In this document: in pieces, positions 23,014 through 31,614 of the stretch
How positions within the stretch are numbered: position 1 is the stretch's first letter
How the letters are laid out: each line of letters begins with the position of its first letter
Origin: Streptomyces sp. KL109B
Lineage (GTDB): Bacteria > Actinomycetota > Actinomycetes > Streptomycetales > Streptomycetaceae
Direction: 5' to 3'
Length of the DNA stretch: 64,000 nucleotides
Assembly (NCBI RefSeq): GCF_030766935.1
Contig: NZ_JASERL010000004.1
Coordinates: 558,001 to 622,000, forward strand
Translations under genes and position numbers: made by a program
Notes under the pieces: model-generated
Told to the model about the DNA's origin: nothing
The model's input: the letters and a program-made list of their open reading frames with translations, nothing else
The model's database searches: none

Positions 23014-25317
23014 TTATTGGCCGTCCGGCAGCGGGTTCAGATCGGTGCCGCCGTCCTGGCCCCCGTTCTGGCCGCCGGTGCCGGGTTCTTCCGTGGTCGG
23101 TTGCCCGTCCGTCGGTTCCTCGGTCGGCGGCGTCTCGCTGCTCGGCTCCTCGCTGGGCGACTCCTCGTCGGAGGGGGTCGCGGAGGCGGAGTCCGAGGGG
23201 GACTCGCTCGGTGACTCGGAAGCGGACTCGGACTCCGTCGTCGTGGGCAGCGGTTCCTGTTCGGCGCCGTCCTGGAGTTCCAGGTCGAAGTCCTTGGCCG
23301 GGGTGCCGGACAGCGCGCCCTGCGTGAACTGGGCCCAGATCTGCGCCGGATAGCCGCCGCCGTTGATGCGGGGCAGGCCCGTCGCCCCGTACAGCGAGGT
23401 CTGCGCCCCGGAGTCCGGGTCCTGGCCCATGACCGAGACGACGGTCACGAGCTCCGGGGTGTAGCCCGCGAACCAGGCCGCCTTGTCCTCCTCCGCGGTG
23501 CCGGTCTTGCCGGCGGCGGGGCGGCCGGCGGCCTTGGCGGCGGTGCCGGTGCCGCCGTCGACGACCGACTTGAGGATCGAGGTCGTGGTGTCGGCGGCCT
23601 CGCGGGGGACGGCCTGCCGGGTCTCGTTCTCGGGCAGCGTGACGTCCTCGCCGTTCTTGGTGACGGAGTCGAGGAGCGTGTACGTGCCGTGCTCGCCGTG
23701 GTTGGCGAGGGTCGCGTAGGCCTCGGTCATGTCGAGGACGGAGGCGGTGGAGGGGCCGAGCGCGATCGACGGGGAGGCGGTCAGGTCCGGGGTGTTGGAG
23801 GGGATGCCGAGGTCGACGGCGGTCCGCTTGACCTTGTCGGAGCCGACGTCGACGGCCATCTGCGCGTACACCGCGTTGACGGACTTGTCGGTGGCCTCGC
23901 TGACCGTGATGTTGCCGTAGGACTTGTCGTCCTCGTTGGCGGGGGCGTAGTGGCCGCCGTCCCAGCCCTGTACGGGGCGCTTGTTGGTGCCGTCGTAGAT
24001 GGTGCTGGGGGTGATGCGGCGGCCGTCCTGGGTCTTCGAGTCGTTCTCGACGGCCGACGTGAAGACGAACGGCTTGAACGTGGAGCCGACCTGGTAGTCG
24101 CGGCGCGTGGCGTTGTTGACGTACTGCTTGGTGTAGTCGACGCCGCCGTACATGGCGCGCACCTTGCCGTTGGACGGGTCGATGGCGGCGCCGCCCGCGC
24201 GGACGTTCTTGTCGATGTCGCGGGCGTTCTTGTCGAGTTTCGACATCAACTGGTCGTCGACTGCCTTCTTGAAGGCGTTCTGTTTCTTCTTCTGGAGCGT
24301 GGTGGTGATGCGGTAGCCGCCGCCCCTGAGGGTGTCCTCGTCGAGGATCTTGTTGTCGGTGATGTAGTCCTTCACGGCCTGCACGAGGTAGCCGCGCTGC
24401 CCGGACAGACCGGATGGCGCCTTCGCCTGGTCGGGCATCGGGAACTTCATGTTCTGGCGGTCGGACTCGTCGAGCCAGTCCTCCTTGACCATGCCGTCGA
24501 GCACGTAGTTCCAGCGGGCCACGGCCTTCGACTTGTTCTCCGGGTGCGCGGTCACGTCGTACGCGCTGGGGGCGTTCACCAGGGCGGCGAGATAGGCGCC
24601 CTGAGCGGTCGACAGGTCCTGGACGTCCTCGCCGTAGTAGGCCTGGGCGGCGGCCTGGATGCCGTACGCGTTGCGCCCGAAGTAGCTGGTGTTGAGGTAG
24701 CCCTCCAGGATGTCGTCCTTGGACTTCTCGCGGTCCAGCTTGATGGAGATGAAGAACTCCTTCACCTTCCGGGTGACGGTCTGCTCCTGGTCCAGGTAAT
24801 AGTTCTTCACGTACTGCTGGGTGATCGTCGAGCCGCCCTGGGTGCCCTTGCCGGTGAGCGTGGACCAGGCGGCGCGCAGCAGGGCCTGCGGGTCGACCGC
24901 GGACTCGGAGTAGAAGTCCCGGTCCTCGGCGGCGAGCACGGCGTGCTGCACCGACTTGGGGACCTGGGTGAGGCTCACGTTCTCCCGGTTGACGTCGCCG
25001 TCGCGGGCGATGGTGCTGCCGTCGGCGTACAGGTACACATTGCTCTGCGCGGTCGCCGCCGAGTTGGCGGCCGGGATGTCCACGAGGACGTAGCCGAGCG
25101 CGAACAGGCCGACGCACAGCAGGATGAAGCCGATGAACCCGCCGAGCACCATCCGCCAGGTGGGTACGAGGCGCCGCCAGCCGGTGCGCTTGGGGCGCTT
25201 GCCCTTGCCATCGGCCTGGGCCTCGGACTCGGGCTCGGCCTGGTGGGAGCCGTCGGTAGGGGTGGGTGCGGGTTCCTGTCGCGGCTGCTCGGGCTGTTGC
25301 GGCTCGTCGCTGCTCAT
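23014..25317 (-). CDS. class A penicillin-binding protein (bifunctional transglycosylase/transpeptidase)
   Basis: 767 residues. A cytoplasmic Pro-rich tail (1-45) precedes a membrane anchor (~56-79). The GT51 glycosyltransferase domain has AAEDRDFY (catalytic Glu131), GGSTITQQ (161-168) and GYLNTSYFGRNAYGIQAAAQAYYG. The transpeptidase domain has STFK (Ser412/Lys415), SVN (479-481) and KTG (604-606). The last ~80 residues are an Ser/Glu/Pro/Thr-rich tail typical of Streptomyces PBPs. It polymerises and cross-links peptidoglycan outside the membrane. Confidence 0.96.
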   Translation of the reverse strand: MSSDEPQQPEQPRQEPAPTPTDGSHQAEPESEAQADGKGKRPKRTGWRRLVPTWRMVLGGFIGFILLCVGLFALGYVLVDIPAANSAATAQSNVYLYADGSTIARDGDVNRENVSLTQVPKSVQHAVLAAEDRDFYSESAVDPQALLRAAWSTLTGKGTQGGSTITQQYVKNYYLDQEQTVTRKVKEFFISIKLDREKSKDDILEGYLNTSYFGRNAYGIQAAAQAYYGEDVQDLSTAQGAYLAALVNAPSAYDVTAHPENKSKAVARWNYVLDGMVKEDWLDESDRQNMKFPMPDQAKAPSGLSGQRGYLVQAVKDYITDNKILDEDTLRGGGYRITTTLQKKKQNAFKKAVDDQLMSKLDKNARDIDKNVRAGGAAIDPSNGKVRAMYGGVDYTKQYVNNATRRDYQVGSTFKPFVFTSAVENDSKTQDGRRITPSTIYDGTNKRPVQGWDGGHYAPANEDDKSYGNITVSEATDKSVNAVYAQMAVDVGSDKVKRTAVDLGIPSNTPDLTASPSIALGPSTASVLDMTEAYATLANHGEHGTYTLLDSVTKNGEDVTLPENETRQAVPREAADTTTSILKSVVDGGTGTAAKAAGRPAAGKTGTAEEDKAAWFAGYTPELVTVVSVMGQDPDSGAQTSLYGATGLPRINGGGYPAQIWAQFTQGALSGTPAKDFDLELQDGAEQEPLPTTTESESASESPSESPSDSASATPSDEESPSEEPSSETPPTEEPTDGQPTTEEPGTGGQNGGQDGGTDLNPLPDGQ

Positions 25318-25473
25318 GTCCTGTGGAACTCCTGATCCGCTTCGTACGTCACGTACGCCTCGTATGACACATATGACCTCTAAGACTGCTACACGGGGCC
25401 GAAAATCCGTGGCAGGCGACGCGCGGGCTCACTAGGCTCCTGCGCTTCGGCCCATTTCGCGAGGGGGAGAGCC

Positions 25474-26277
25474 GTGGGAGCGGTGCGGCTGTACGCGGCG
25501 GTGGCCGCCGGGGGCTTTCGCCGGTACGCGACGTATCGCGGCGCGACCCTCGCCGGTGTCTTCACCAACACGGTGTTCGGCCTGATCATCGCCTGTACGT
25601 ACATCGCGCTGTGGGACGAGCGGCCGCATCTGGGCGGGTACGACCAGGCGCAGGCGCTCACGTTCGTGTGGGTCGGTCAGGCGATGTTCGCGGTGATGGT
25701 GCTCCAGTTGGGTGGCGGCTTCGAGGCGGACCTCATGGAGCGGATCCGCAGCGGGGACATCGCGATCGACCTGTACCGGCCGGTGGATCTGCAGTGCTGG
25801 TGGCTGGCGCAGGACCTCGGGCGGGCCGCCTTCCAGTTCCTGGGGCGCGGCGTCGTGCCGATGACGATCGGGGCGCTCGTCTTCCAACTTGCGCTGCCCG
25901 GCGAGCCGTTGAGATGGGTGGCGTTCCTGCTGACCCTGGTCGCGGGCGCGGCGGTCAGTTTCGCGATCCGCTATCTGGTGGCGCTGTCCGCCTTCTGGCT
26001 GATGGACGGCAGCGGGGTGGTGCAGATGTCGGGGCTCGTGTCGACGTTCCTGTCCGGGATGCTGCTGCCGCTGAACGTGTTCCCGGGCGCCTTCGGCGAG
26101 TTCGCCCGCGCGATGCCGTGGTCGACGATGGTCCAGGTGCCGGCGGACGTGCTGCTCGGTCAGCGGGGCGCGGCGGGGGCGCTGCTGTTCCAGGGGGCGT
26201 GGGCGGTGGCGCTGCTCGGGGCGGGGCGGCTGTTGCAGTCCGTCGCGACGCGGAGGGTGGTGGTGCAGGGTGGCTGA
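25474..26277 (+). CDS. ABC-2 family transporter permease (first)
   Basis: 267 residues from GTG 25474 with GAGGGGGAG upstream. About six membrane helices; sequence blocks FTNTVFGLIIACTYIALW, GEPLRWVAFLLTLVAGAAVSFAIRYLVALSAFW and LVSTFLSGMLLPLNVFPGAFGEFARAMPW match the DUF990/ABC-2 group. It forms an operon with a second permease (8-bp overlap) and an ATPase. Such three-gene sets are exporters with unknown substrate. Confidence 0.9.
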   Translation: MGAVRLYAAVAAGGFRRYATYRGATLAGVFTNTVFGLIIACTYIALWDERPHLGGYDQAQALTFVWVGQAMFAVMVLQLGGGFEADLMERIRSGDIAIDLYRPVDLQCWWLAQDLGRAAFQFLGRGVVPMTIGALVFQLALPGEPLRWVAFLLTLVAGAAVSFAIRYLVALSAFWLMDGSGVVQMSGLVSTFLSGMLLPLNVFPGAFGEFARAMPWSTMVQVPADVLLGQRGAAGALLFQGAWAVALLGAGRLLQSVATRRVVVQGG

Positions 26278-27112
26278 GCGGGGCGCGGGCGTGCGGGGCG
26301 CGGGCGTGCTCGGGGACGCGGTGCGGACGTACCGGCTCGTCGGCGGCATGTGGATCCGGTCCACGATGACGTACCGGGCGTCGTTCCTGATGACGGCCTT
26401 CGGGAACTTCGCCGTGACCGGCCTGGAGTTCGTCGGGATCCTGCTGATGTTCTCGCAGGTGGACCGGCTCGGCGGGTACGGGCTGCCCGAGATCGCCTTC
26501 CTGTACGGGGCGGCGGGCACGTCCTTCGGGCTCGCGGACCTGGCGTTCGGTTCGGTGGGGCGGCTCGGTCAGCGGGTGCGGGACGGCACGCTCGACACGT
26601 TCCTGGTGCGTCCCGCGCCGGTGCTCGCGCAGGTCGCGGCGGACCGGTTCGCGCTGCGCAGGCTGGGGCGGGTGACGCAGGGCGTGGTGGTGCTTGGCTG
26701 GGGCCTGACGGTGATCGATGTGGCGTGGACGCCGCTGAAGGTGCTGCTCGTCCCGGCCCTTGTGGTCAGCGGAGCCGCCATCTTCACGGCCGTCTTCATC
26801 GCGGGCGCGGCCTTCCAGATCGTGGCGCAGGACGCCTCCGAGGTGCAGAACGCGGCGACGTTCGGCGGCAACGCCATGCTCAGCTATCCGCCCACCGTCT
26901 TCGGCGACACGCTGCTGCGCGGCGTCACCTTCGTCCTCCCGCTCGCCTTCGTGAACTGGCTGCCCGGCCTCTACATCCTGGGCCGCCCCTACCCGCTCGA
27001 CCTGCCGCGGTGGGCGGCGCTCGCGCCGCCGCTGGTGGCGGCGGCCTGTCTGGCCCTCGCGCTGTTCGCGTGGCGGGCGGCGCTTCGTACGTATCGCAGC
27101 ACGGGGAGTTGA
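26270..27112 (+). CDS. ABC-2 family transporter permease (second)
   Basis: 280 residues; the GTG start overlaps the preceding gene. About six helices: FLMTAFGNFAVTGLEFVGILLMF, LKVLLVPALVVSGAAIFTAVFIAGAAFQIV and LAPPLVAAACLALALFAWRAALRTY, with the DUF990-type ENGxRDGTLDTFLVRP-like stretch RVRDGTLDTFLVRPAPVL. It is the partner permease of the preceding protein. Its stop lies 5 bp before the ATPase start. Confidence 0.9.
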   Translation: MAERGAGVRGAGVLGDAVRTYRLVGGMWIRSTMTYRASFLMTAFGNFAVTGLEFVGILLMFSQVDRLGGYGLPEIAFLYGAAGTSFGLADLAFGSVGRLGQRVRDGTLDTFLVRPAPVLAQVAADRFALRRLGRVTQGVVVLGWGLTVIDVAWTPLKVLLVPALVVSGAAIFTAVFIAGAAFQIVAQDASEVQNAATFGGNAMLSYPPTVFGDTLLRGVTFVLPLAFVNWLPGLYILGRPYPLDLPRWAALAPPLVAAACLALALFAWRAALRTYRSTGS

Positions 27113-27117
27113 TCGAT

Positions 27118-28110
27118 GTGACGTCCGCAGCCGAGGAGTTCATCCGTCTCGACGACGTCGAGAAGGTCTTCGACGTACGCCGGAAGACGGGCTTCATGCG
27201 GCGGGAGCGGCGCGAGGTGCGGGCCGTGGACTCGCTGAGCTTCGCGGTGCGGCGCGGCGAGATGGTCGGCTACATCGGCCCGAACGGCGCCGGGAAGTCG
27301 ACGACGATCAAGATGCTGACGGGCATCCTGACGCCGAGCGCGGGCCGCGTACGGGTGGCGGGCATCGATCCGTCCCGCGAACGGGCCCGCCTGGCGCAGC
27401 GCATGGGCGTCGTCTTCGGCCAGCGCACGACGCTGTGGTGGGACCTGCCGCTGATCGACTCGTACCGGCTGATGCGGCGGATGTACCGCATCGAGGAGCG
27501 CAGATACGCGGAGAACCTGGAGCGGTGCGTCGAACTCCTCGACCTGGGCGACCTGTTGGACGCGCCGGTGCGGCAGCTGTCGCTTGGACAGCGGATGCGC
27601 GGGGACATCGCGGCGGCGCTGCTGCACGACCCCGAGGTGCTGTACCTGGACGAGCCGACGATCGGCCTCGACGTCGTCTCGAAGGTCAAGGTCCGCGGCT
27701 TCCTGCGGGACTTGAACACCGAGCGCGGCACGACGGTCCTCCTCGCCACGCACGACCTGACCGACATCGAGCAGCTGTGCCGCCGCGTGATGGTCATCGA
27801 CCACGGGCGGCTGATGTACGACGGCGAACTGGAAGGGCTGCACGAGGCGAGCACCGGGGGCGACCCGGCCGAACGCACCCTGGTCGTCGACCTCGAACGC
27901 GAACTCCCGCCCCTGGACATCGAGTTCACCCGTGTCGTGAAGGTGGAGGGGGCGCGGCAGTGGCTGGCGTTCCCGGCGGGGCGGTCGGCGGCGCCGCTCG
28001 TGGCGCGGATCGCGGAGCGGTATCCGATGGTCGACCTGTCGGTGCGCGAGCCGGACATCGAGGCGGTGATCGCGCGAATGTATGCGAGGGACACGTCCGT
28101 AGCGCCCTGA
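27118..28110 (+). CDS. ABC transporter ATP-binding protein (ABC-2 exporter)
   Basis: 330 residues from GTG 27118, GGGGAG 9 nt upstream. Walker A GPNGAGKST, Q-loop region VVFGQRTTLWW, signature LSLGQRMRGDIAAALLHDPEVLYLDEPT (signature plus Walker B) and H-loop ATHDL. The FGQRTTLWWDLP sequence is typical of the DUF990 exporter subgroup. It energises export with the two preceding permeases. Confidence 0.95.
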   Translation: MTSAAEEFIRLDDVEKVFDVRRKTGFMRRERREVRAVDSLSFAVRRGEMVGYIGPNGAGKSTTIKMLTGILTPSAGRVRVAGIDPSRERARLAQRMGVVFGQRTTLWWDLPLIDSYRLMRRMYRIEERRYAENLERCVELLDLGDLLDAPVRQLSLGQRMRGDIAAALLHDPEVLYLDEPTIGLDVVSKVKVRGFLRDLNTERGTTVLLATHDLTDIEQLCRRVMVIDHGRLMYDGELEGLHEASTGGDPAERTLVVDLERELPPLDIEFTRVVKVEGARQWLAFPAGRSAAPLVARIAERYPMVDLSVREPDIEAVIARMYARDTSVAP

Positions 28111-28123
28111 CGCCAGTCCTTCG

Positions 28124-28129
28124 TACGCT
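28124..28129 (+). promoter_or_regulatory. -10 box of a probable leaderless promoter (DUF1707 gene)
   Basis: TACGCT, 7 nt, ATG 28137; no Shine-Dalgarno sequence. Confidence 0.45.
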
Positions 28130-28136
28130 GACTGCC

Positions 28137-28871
28137 ATGACGGATGAATCCGACCGCCCAACGCCCTCCGCCGCCAGCCCCGAACTGCGCGCGTCCGATG
28201 CCGACCGCGAGCTGGCCGCCGGGCGGCTGCGGGACGCCCTCGCGGAGGGGCGGCTCGACATGGAGGAGTTCAACGAGCGGCTCGACGCGGTGTATCAGGC
28301 GCGTACGTACGGGGAGTTGGCGCCGCTGACGAAGGATCTGCCGGTCGGGGCGGGTGGCGCGGCGGCGGCGACGAGTCTGGTGAAGGAGCCGCTGCCCGAG
28401 GGGGCCGTCGACTGGGGGTCGCGGATCCGGGGCGAGGCGACTTCCACGTGGGGCGTCGGGATCATGTCCGGGTTCCAGCGCAAGGGGCGGTGGACGGCGC
28501 CGCGGCGGTTCAACTGTTTCGCGTTCTGGGGCGGCGGCGAGATCGATCTGCGCGAGGCGGACTTCGAGGCGCCCGAGATCGTGATCAACTGCGTCGCGCT
28601 GATGGGCGGGATGAACGTGATCGTGCCGCCCGGCGTGGAGGTCGTCGTCCGCGGCATCGGCATCATGGGCGGCTTCGACCACAGCGAGGAGGGCGTGCCG
28701 GGTGATGTGGGCGCGCCACGGGTGGTGATCACCGGGTTCGCGTTCTGGGGCGGCGTCGGAGTCGACCGCAAGGTCTCCCGCGCCGAGAAGCAGCGCCTCA
28801 AGGAGGAGCGCCGCCGGGAGAAGCTGGAGCGGAGGGAGGAGCGGCGCGGGCTCGACCGGGGCGATGGTTGA
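28137..28871 (+). CDS. DUF1707 domain protein with C-terminal LiaF-like region
   Basis: 244 residues. The SHOCT-like DUF1707 domain is at ~17-68 (LRASDADRELAAGRLRDALAEGRLDMEEFNERLDAVYQARTYGEL). A beta-rich segment follows with repeated FAFWGG/GIMGG motifs, as in cell-wall-active antibiotic response (LiaF/DUF2154) domains. The C-terminal ~25 residues are a highly charged Arg/Glu helix. Probably membrane-stress-related, but unproven. A dispersed 3' repeat follows at 28881. Confidence 0.88.
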   Translation: MTDESDRPTPSAASPELRASDADRELAAGRLRDALAEGRLDMEEFNERLDAVYQARTYGELAPLTKDLPVGAGGAAAATSLVKEPLPEGAVDWGSRIRGEATSTWGVGIMSGFQRKGRWTAPRRFNCFAFWGGGEIDLREADFEAPEIVINCVALMGGMNVIVPPGVEVVVRGIGIMGGFDHSEEGVPGDVGAPRVVITGFAFWGGVGVDRKVSRAEKQRLKEERRREKLERREERRGLDRGDG

Positions 28872-28880
28872 CGCCATATA

Positions 28881-28925
28881 GAGCCCCTGCGGCGATTGAG
28901 CAGCGGGGTCCGGGGCGGAGCCCCG
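28881..28925 (-). repeat. dispersed GC-rich 3'-end repeat, copy 1
   Basis: A reverse-oriented copy of the ~45-bp unit (GGGGCTCCGCCCCGG ... TCAATCGCCGCAGGGGCT) between the convergent DUF1707 and rdgB genes. It can fold on either strand and may act as a terminator. Confidence 0.85.
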
Positions 28926-28961
28926 TGGCGTGGGGCGGTCGGCCGCCACGGGGGCAAGGGC

Positions 28962-29567
28962 TCAGCTCAAGAGTTCCTTGACCACCGGGACCAGGGCGCG
29001 GAAGGCCTTGCCACGGTGGGAGATCGCGTTCTTCTCGGCGGCCGTGAGCTCGGCACACGTACGCGTATCGCCCTCCACCCGCAGGATCGGGTCGTACCCG
29101 AACCCGTTCGAGCCCGCCGGCGCGTGCGTGAGCACCCCCCGCAGCCGGCCCTCGACCACCCGCTCCGTCCCGTCCGGCAACGCGAGCGCCGCCGCGCACG
29201 CGAAGTGCGCGCCCCGGTGCTCGTCGGCGTCGATGTCGCCGAGCTGCGCCAGCAACAGGTCCAGGTTCGCCTGGTCGTTCCCGTGCTTGCCGGCCCACCG
29301 CGCGGAGAAGATCCCGGGCGCGCCCCCGAGCACGTCGACGCAGAGCCCGGAGTCGTCGGCGACGGCCGGAAGCCCGGTGGCTTGGGCGAGGGCGTGCGCC
29401 TTGAGGAGCGCGTTCTCGGCGAAGGTGACGCCGGTCTCCCGCACGTCCGGCACCTCGGGGTACGCGTCGGCGCCGACCAGCTCGTGGGGCAGGCCGGCGT
29501 CGGCGAGGATGGAGCGGAGTTCGACGATCTTGCCGTTGTTACGGGTGGCGAGGATGAGGCGGGTCAT
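28962..29567 (-). CDS. rdgB: RdgB/HAM1 family XTP/dITP diphosphatase
   Basis: 201 residues. The family signature LATRNNGKIVELRSIL is at the N-terminus, followed by GVTFAENALLKA, GLPAVADDSGLCVDVLGGAPGIFSARWAG (catalytic Asp region) and GFGYDPILRVEG, with TAAEKNAISHRGKA near the end. It removes ITP, dITP and XTP from the nucleotide pool. In actinobacteria it often follows rph; here a lipoprotein gene and a gene remnant lie between them. Confidence 0.97.
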   Translation of the reverse strand: MTRLILATRNNGKIVELRSILADAGLPHELVGADAYPEVPDVRETGVTFAENALLKAHALAQATGLPAVADDSGLCVDVLGGAPGIFSARWAGKHGNDQANLDLLLAQLGDIDADEHRGAHFACAAALALPDGTERVVEGRLRGVLTHAPAGSNGFGYDPILRVEGDTRTCAELTAAEKNAISHRGKAFRALVPVVKELLS

Positions 29568-29598
29568 GCCTCCAGTGTCCCAGGTCGGTGGGCACCCC

Positions 29599-29991
29599 TT
29601 ACGACGACGTGCACACCTTCGTCAGCTCGCCCGCCGCGTCCGTCACCGGGGAGACGTCCGGCGTCTCGTCCCCGTTCTTGATCGACGTACGGACGTTGTC
29701 CACGGCCTTGTTGAGGTCGTCGACGGACTTCGAGACATCCGCGTTGTCGGTCTTGTCGCCGATGCTGTCGAGGTTCTTGTCGATCTTGTCGAGCGCCTCG
29801 TCGGCCTGCGTCGGGTCGTTGGACGCGTTCTCCACGGCCTGCTGGAGGTCGATCACGCTGTCGGAGATGGAGTCGGCGGTGCGGGCACAGTCGAGTGCCT
29901 TGTCGACGGCCGAGCAGCCGACGGTGGCCGGGATCGCGACGAGTGCCGCGGTGGCGGCGAGTATGGCGATACGGCGGTGGCGCGCGGGCAT
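29599..29991 (-). CDS. small putative lipoprotein, unknown
   Basis: 130 residues from ATG 29991; GGGGAGGA precedes it. Signal peptide with basic start (MPARHRR), hydrophobic core (IAILAATAALVAIPAT) and a lipobox-like TVGC with Cys at residue 27. The mature part is hydrophilic and helical with heptad-like spacing (DSISDSVIDLQQAVENA, DKIDKNLDSIGDK, SVDDLNKAVDNVRTSI), suggesting a coiled coil. Two further Cys (near 34 and at the C-terminus) could pair. No family recognised. Confidence 0.75.
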   Translation of the reverse strand: MPARHRRIAILAATAALVAIPATVGCSAVDKALDCARTADSISDSVIDLQQAVENASNDPTQADEALDKIDKNLDSIGDKTDNADVSKSVDDLNKAVDNVRTSIKNGDETPDVSPVTDAAGELTKVCTSS

Positions 29992-30122
29992 GGAAGGGTC
30001 CTCCCCTGAAGTACGGACGGGCGGACGGCAGTTGATGACGTACGACGCCGTCCATCCACCCGTAGTGACGCAGTCGATGGCTGTGCGGTTGCTGAGCACC
30101 GCCACCCTACTTGGGGATTTCT

Positions 30123-30364
30123 TTACCTGGTGCTCCTGGCCAGCCAGGGGCTGAGCGTCCCGCGCAGGATCAGTTCCTTGCCCTCGACGGTGATCCTCGC
30201 GTCGTCCTCCGGGAAGAGCCGCACGGACACGGCCGGGGTGCCGCCGAGGTCGACGAACGCCTCGTGCGGCAGCGTGCCGTCCGGATCGGCCACGACGAAC
30301 GCTCGCGCACCGCCCGCACCGCCGCCTCGGTGCTCGCGAGGCGCGGATGCCGGGAACTACTCAC
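30123..30364 (-). pseudogene. frameshifted small gene directly downstream of rph
   Basis: A frame opening with GTG 30364 (7 bp after the rph stop) encodes about 23 residues up to AVRERS. The coding signal then jumps to another frame, which continues VVADPDGTLPHEAFVDLGG and on to TAA at 30123. Both parts have Streptomyces-like third-position GC bias. The total of 242 bp is one base short of a whole frame, fitting a 1-bp deletion or a sequencing error. No family recognised. An alternative is non-coding sequence. Confidence 0.45.
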
Positions 30365-30370
30365 AGGCCC

Positions 30371-31102
30371 TCAAAGGGTCCCCTCCAGCGCCTTCCGCTG
30401 AATCGCGGCCAGCTCGTCGCAGCCCGAAACCGCCAGGTCGAGCAGCGCGTTGAGCTCGTCGCGCGCGAACGGCTCGGCCTCCGCCGTGCCCTGCACCTCG
30501 ACGAAGCGGCCGTCGCCGGTGCAGACGACGTTCATGTCGGTGTCGGCGCGCACGTCCTCCTCGTACGGGAGGTCGAGCATCGGGACGCCGTCGATGATGC
30601 CGACGGAGACGGCGGCGACGGAACCGGTCAGCGGCTTGCGCCCGGCCTTGATGATCTTCTTGCCCTGGGCCCACGCGACCGCGTCCGCGAGCGCCACGTA
30701 CGCGCCGGTGATCGCGGCCGTCCGCGTACCGCCGTCGGCCTGGAGGACGTCGCAGTCGAGGACGATGGTGTTCTCGCCGAGGGCCTTGTAGTCGATGACG
30801 GCGCGCAGCGAGCGGCCGATCAGGCGGCTGATCTCGTGGGTGCGGCCGCCGATCTTGCCGCGCACGGACTCGCGGTCGCCGCGGGTGTTCGTGGAGCGCG
30901 GCAGCATCGAGTACTCGGCGGTGACCCAGCCCTCTCCGCTGCCCTTGCGCCAGCGCGGGACGCCCTCGGTGAAGGAGGCGGTGCAGAAGACCTTGGTGTC
31001 GCCGAAGGAGACGAGGACGGAGCCTTCGGCGTGCTTGCTCCAGCCGCGTTCGATGGTGATCGGGCGGAGCTGTTCGGGGGTGCGACCGTCGATGCGAGAC
31101 AT
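30371..31102 (-). CDS. rph: ribonuclease PH
   Basis: 243 residues. RNase PH hallmarks: MSRIDGRTPEQLRPITIERG, GSVLVSFGDTKVFCTAS, GWVTAEYSMLPRSTNTRGDRESVRGKIGGRTHEISRLIGRSLRAV and LDCDVLQADGGTRTAAITGA. It is a phosphorolytic 3'-5' exonuclease that trims tRNA 3' ends. ATG 31102 was chosen over GTG 31108 because the family starts MSRxDGR and a TACGCT box sits exactly 7 nt before this ATG. Confidence 0.97.
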   Translation of the reverse strand: MSRIDGRTPEQLRPITIERGWSKHAEGSVLVSFGDTKVFCTASFTEGVPRWRKGSGEGWVTAEYSMLPRSTNTRGDRESVRGKIGGRTHEISRLIGRSLRAVIDYKALGENTIVLDCDVLQADGGTRTAAITGAYVALADAVAWAQGKKIIKAGRKPLTGSVAAVSVGIIDGVPMLDLPYEEDVRADTDMNVVCTGDGRFVEVQGTAEAEPFARDELNALLDLAVSGCDELAAIQRKALEGTL

Positions 31103-31109
31103 GGGCACG

Positions 31110-31115
31110 AGCGTA
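31110..31115 (-). promoter_or_regulatory. -10 box of a probable leaderless promoter (rph)
   Basis: On the reverse strand TACGCT, 7 nt, ATG 31102; no Shine-Dalgarno sequence. Confidence 0.45.
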
Positions 31116-31125
31116 TCGGGTACGT

Positions 31126-31163
31126 CGAAGGCCCCGCCCCGCGCGTGCGGGAGGGGGCCTTCG
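31126..31163 (-). terminator. hairpin terminator of nagF
   Basis: CGAAGGCCCC / GGGGCCTTCG (10 bp) enclosing an inner CCGC...GCGG stem, 20 bp after the nagF stop and just upstream of rph. Confidence 0.75.
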
Positions 31164-31181
31164 GCGAGTGGCCTCAGCGGC

Positions 31182-31415
31182 TCACATCATGTCTTCGATG
31201 TCGGCGGCGATGGGGTCCGCGTCGGTGCCGATGACGACCTGGATCGCGGTGCCCATCTTGACGACGCCGTGGGCGCCGGCGGCCTTCAGCGCGGCCTCGT
31301 CGACCAGGCTCGGGTCGGAGACCTCGGTGCGCAGGCGGGTGATGCAGCCCTCGACCTCTTCGATGTTGTCGAGCCCGCCGAGCCCGGCGACGATCTTCTC
31401 AGCCTTCGTGGCCAT
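31182..31415 (-). CDS. nagF: PTS EIIB component, N-acetylglucosamine/glucose family
   Basis: 77 residues from ATG 31415 with AGGGAG upstream. A single EIIB domain with the phosphorylatable Cys in NIEEVEGCITRLRTEV and the C-terminal VVKMGTAIQVVIGTDADPIAADIEDMM. The name follows recalled synteny with S. coelicolor nagF beside nagE1/nagE2. It accepts phosphate from EIIA and passes it to GlcNAc bound by the EIIC protein. It is divergent from nagE1 with a dre box between them. Confidence 0.9.
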   Translation of the reverse strand: MATKAEKIVAGLGGLDNIEEVEGCITRLRTEVSDPSLVDEAALKAAGAHGVVKMGTAIQVVIGTDADPIAADIEDMM

Positions 31416-31547
31416 TTCGTTCTCCCTGTGTTCTCCGGGCCCGCCTTTGGGCCGCTTTGTCACGGTAACCCACGGTTGGCCCATCTTCGCGAGCGGTGAA
31501 CCCACCCGTGCCGAAAGATGACGAGCACGGACCGACCCGTCCCCGTA

Positions 31548-31563
31548 ACTGGTCTACACCAGT
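31548..31563. promoter_or_regulatory. dre (DasR-responsive) box between nagF and nagE1
   Basis: ACTGGTCTACACCAGT matches the dre consensus ACTGGTCTAGACCACT at 14 of 16 positions. It lies 67 bp before the nagE1 start and 133 bp before nagF, so DasR could repress both directions until glucosamine-6-P accumulates (established for S. coelicolor). Confidence 0.9.
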
Positions 31564-31614
31564 AGCCAGAGTATCTAACGCCCGCCCAACGTGGCTTGTT
31601 CCGGGAGGACGCCC

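Noticed and set aside
23689..25335. Long + strand open frame opposite the PBP gene
   Set aside because: Composition is typical of a shadow of a GC-rich gene (Val/Gly/Asp repeats), while the opposite strand has all PBP motifs.
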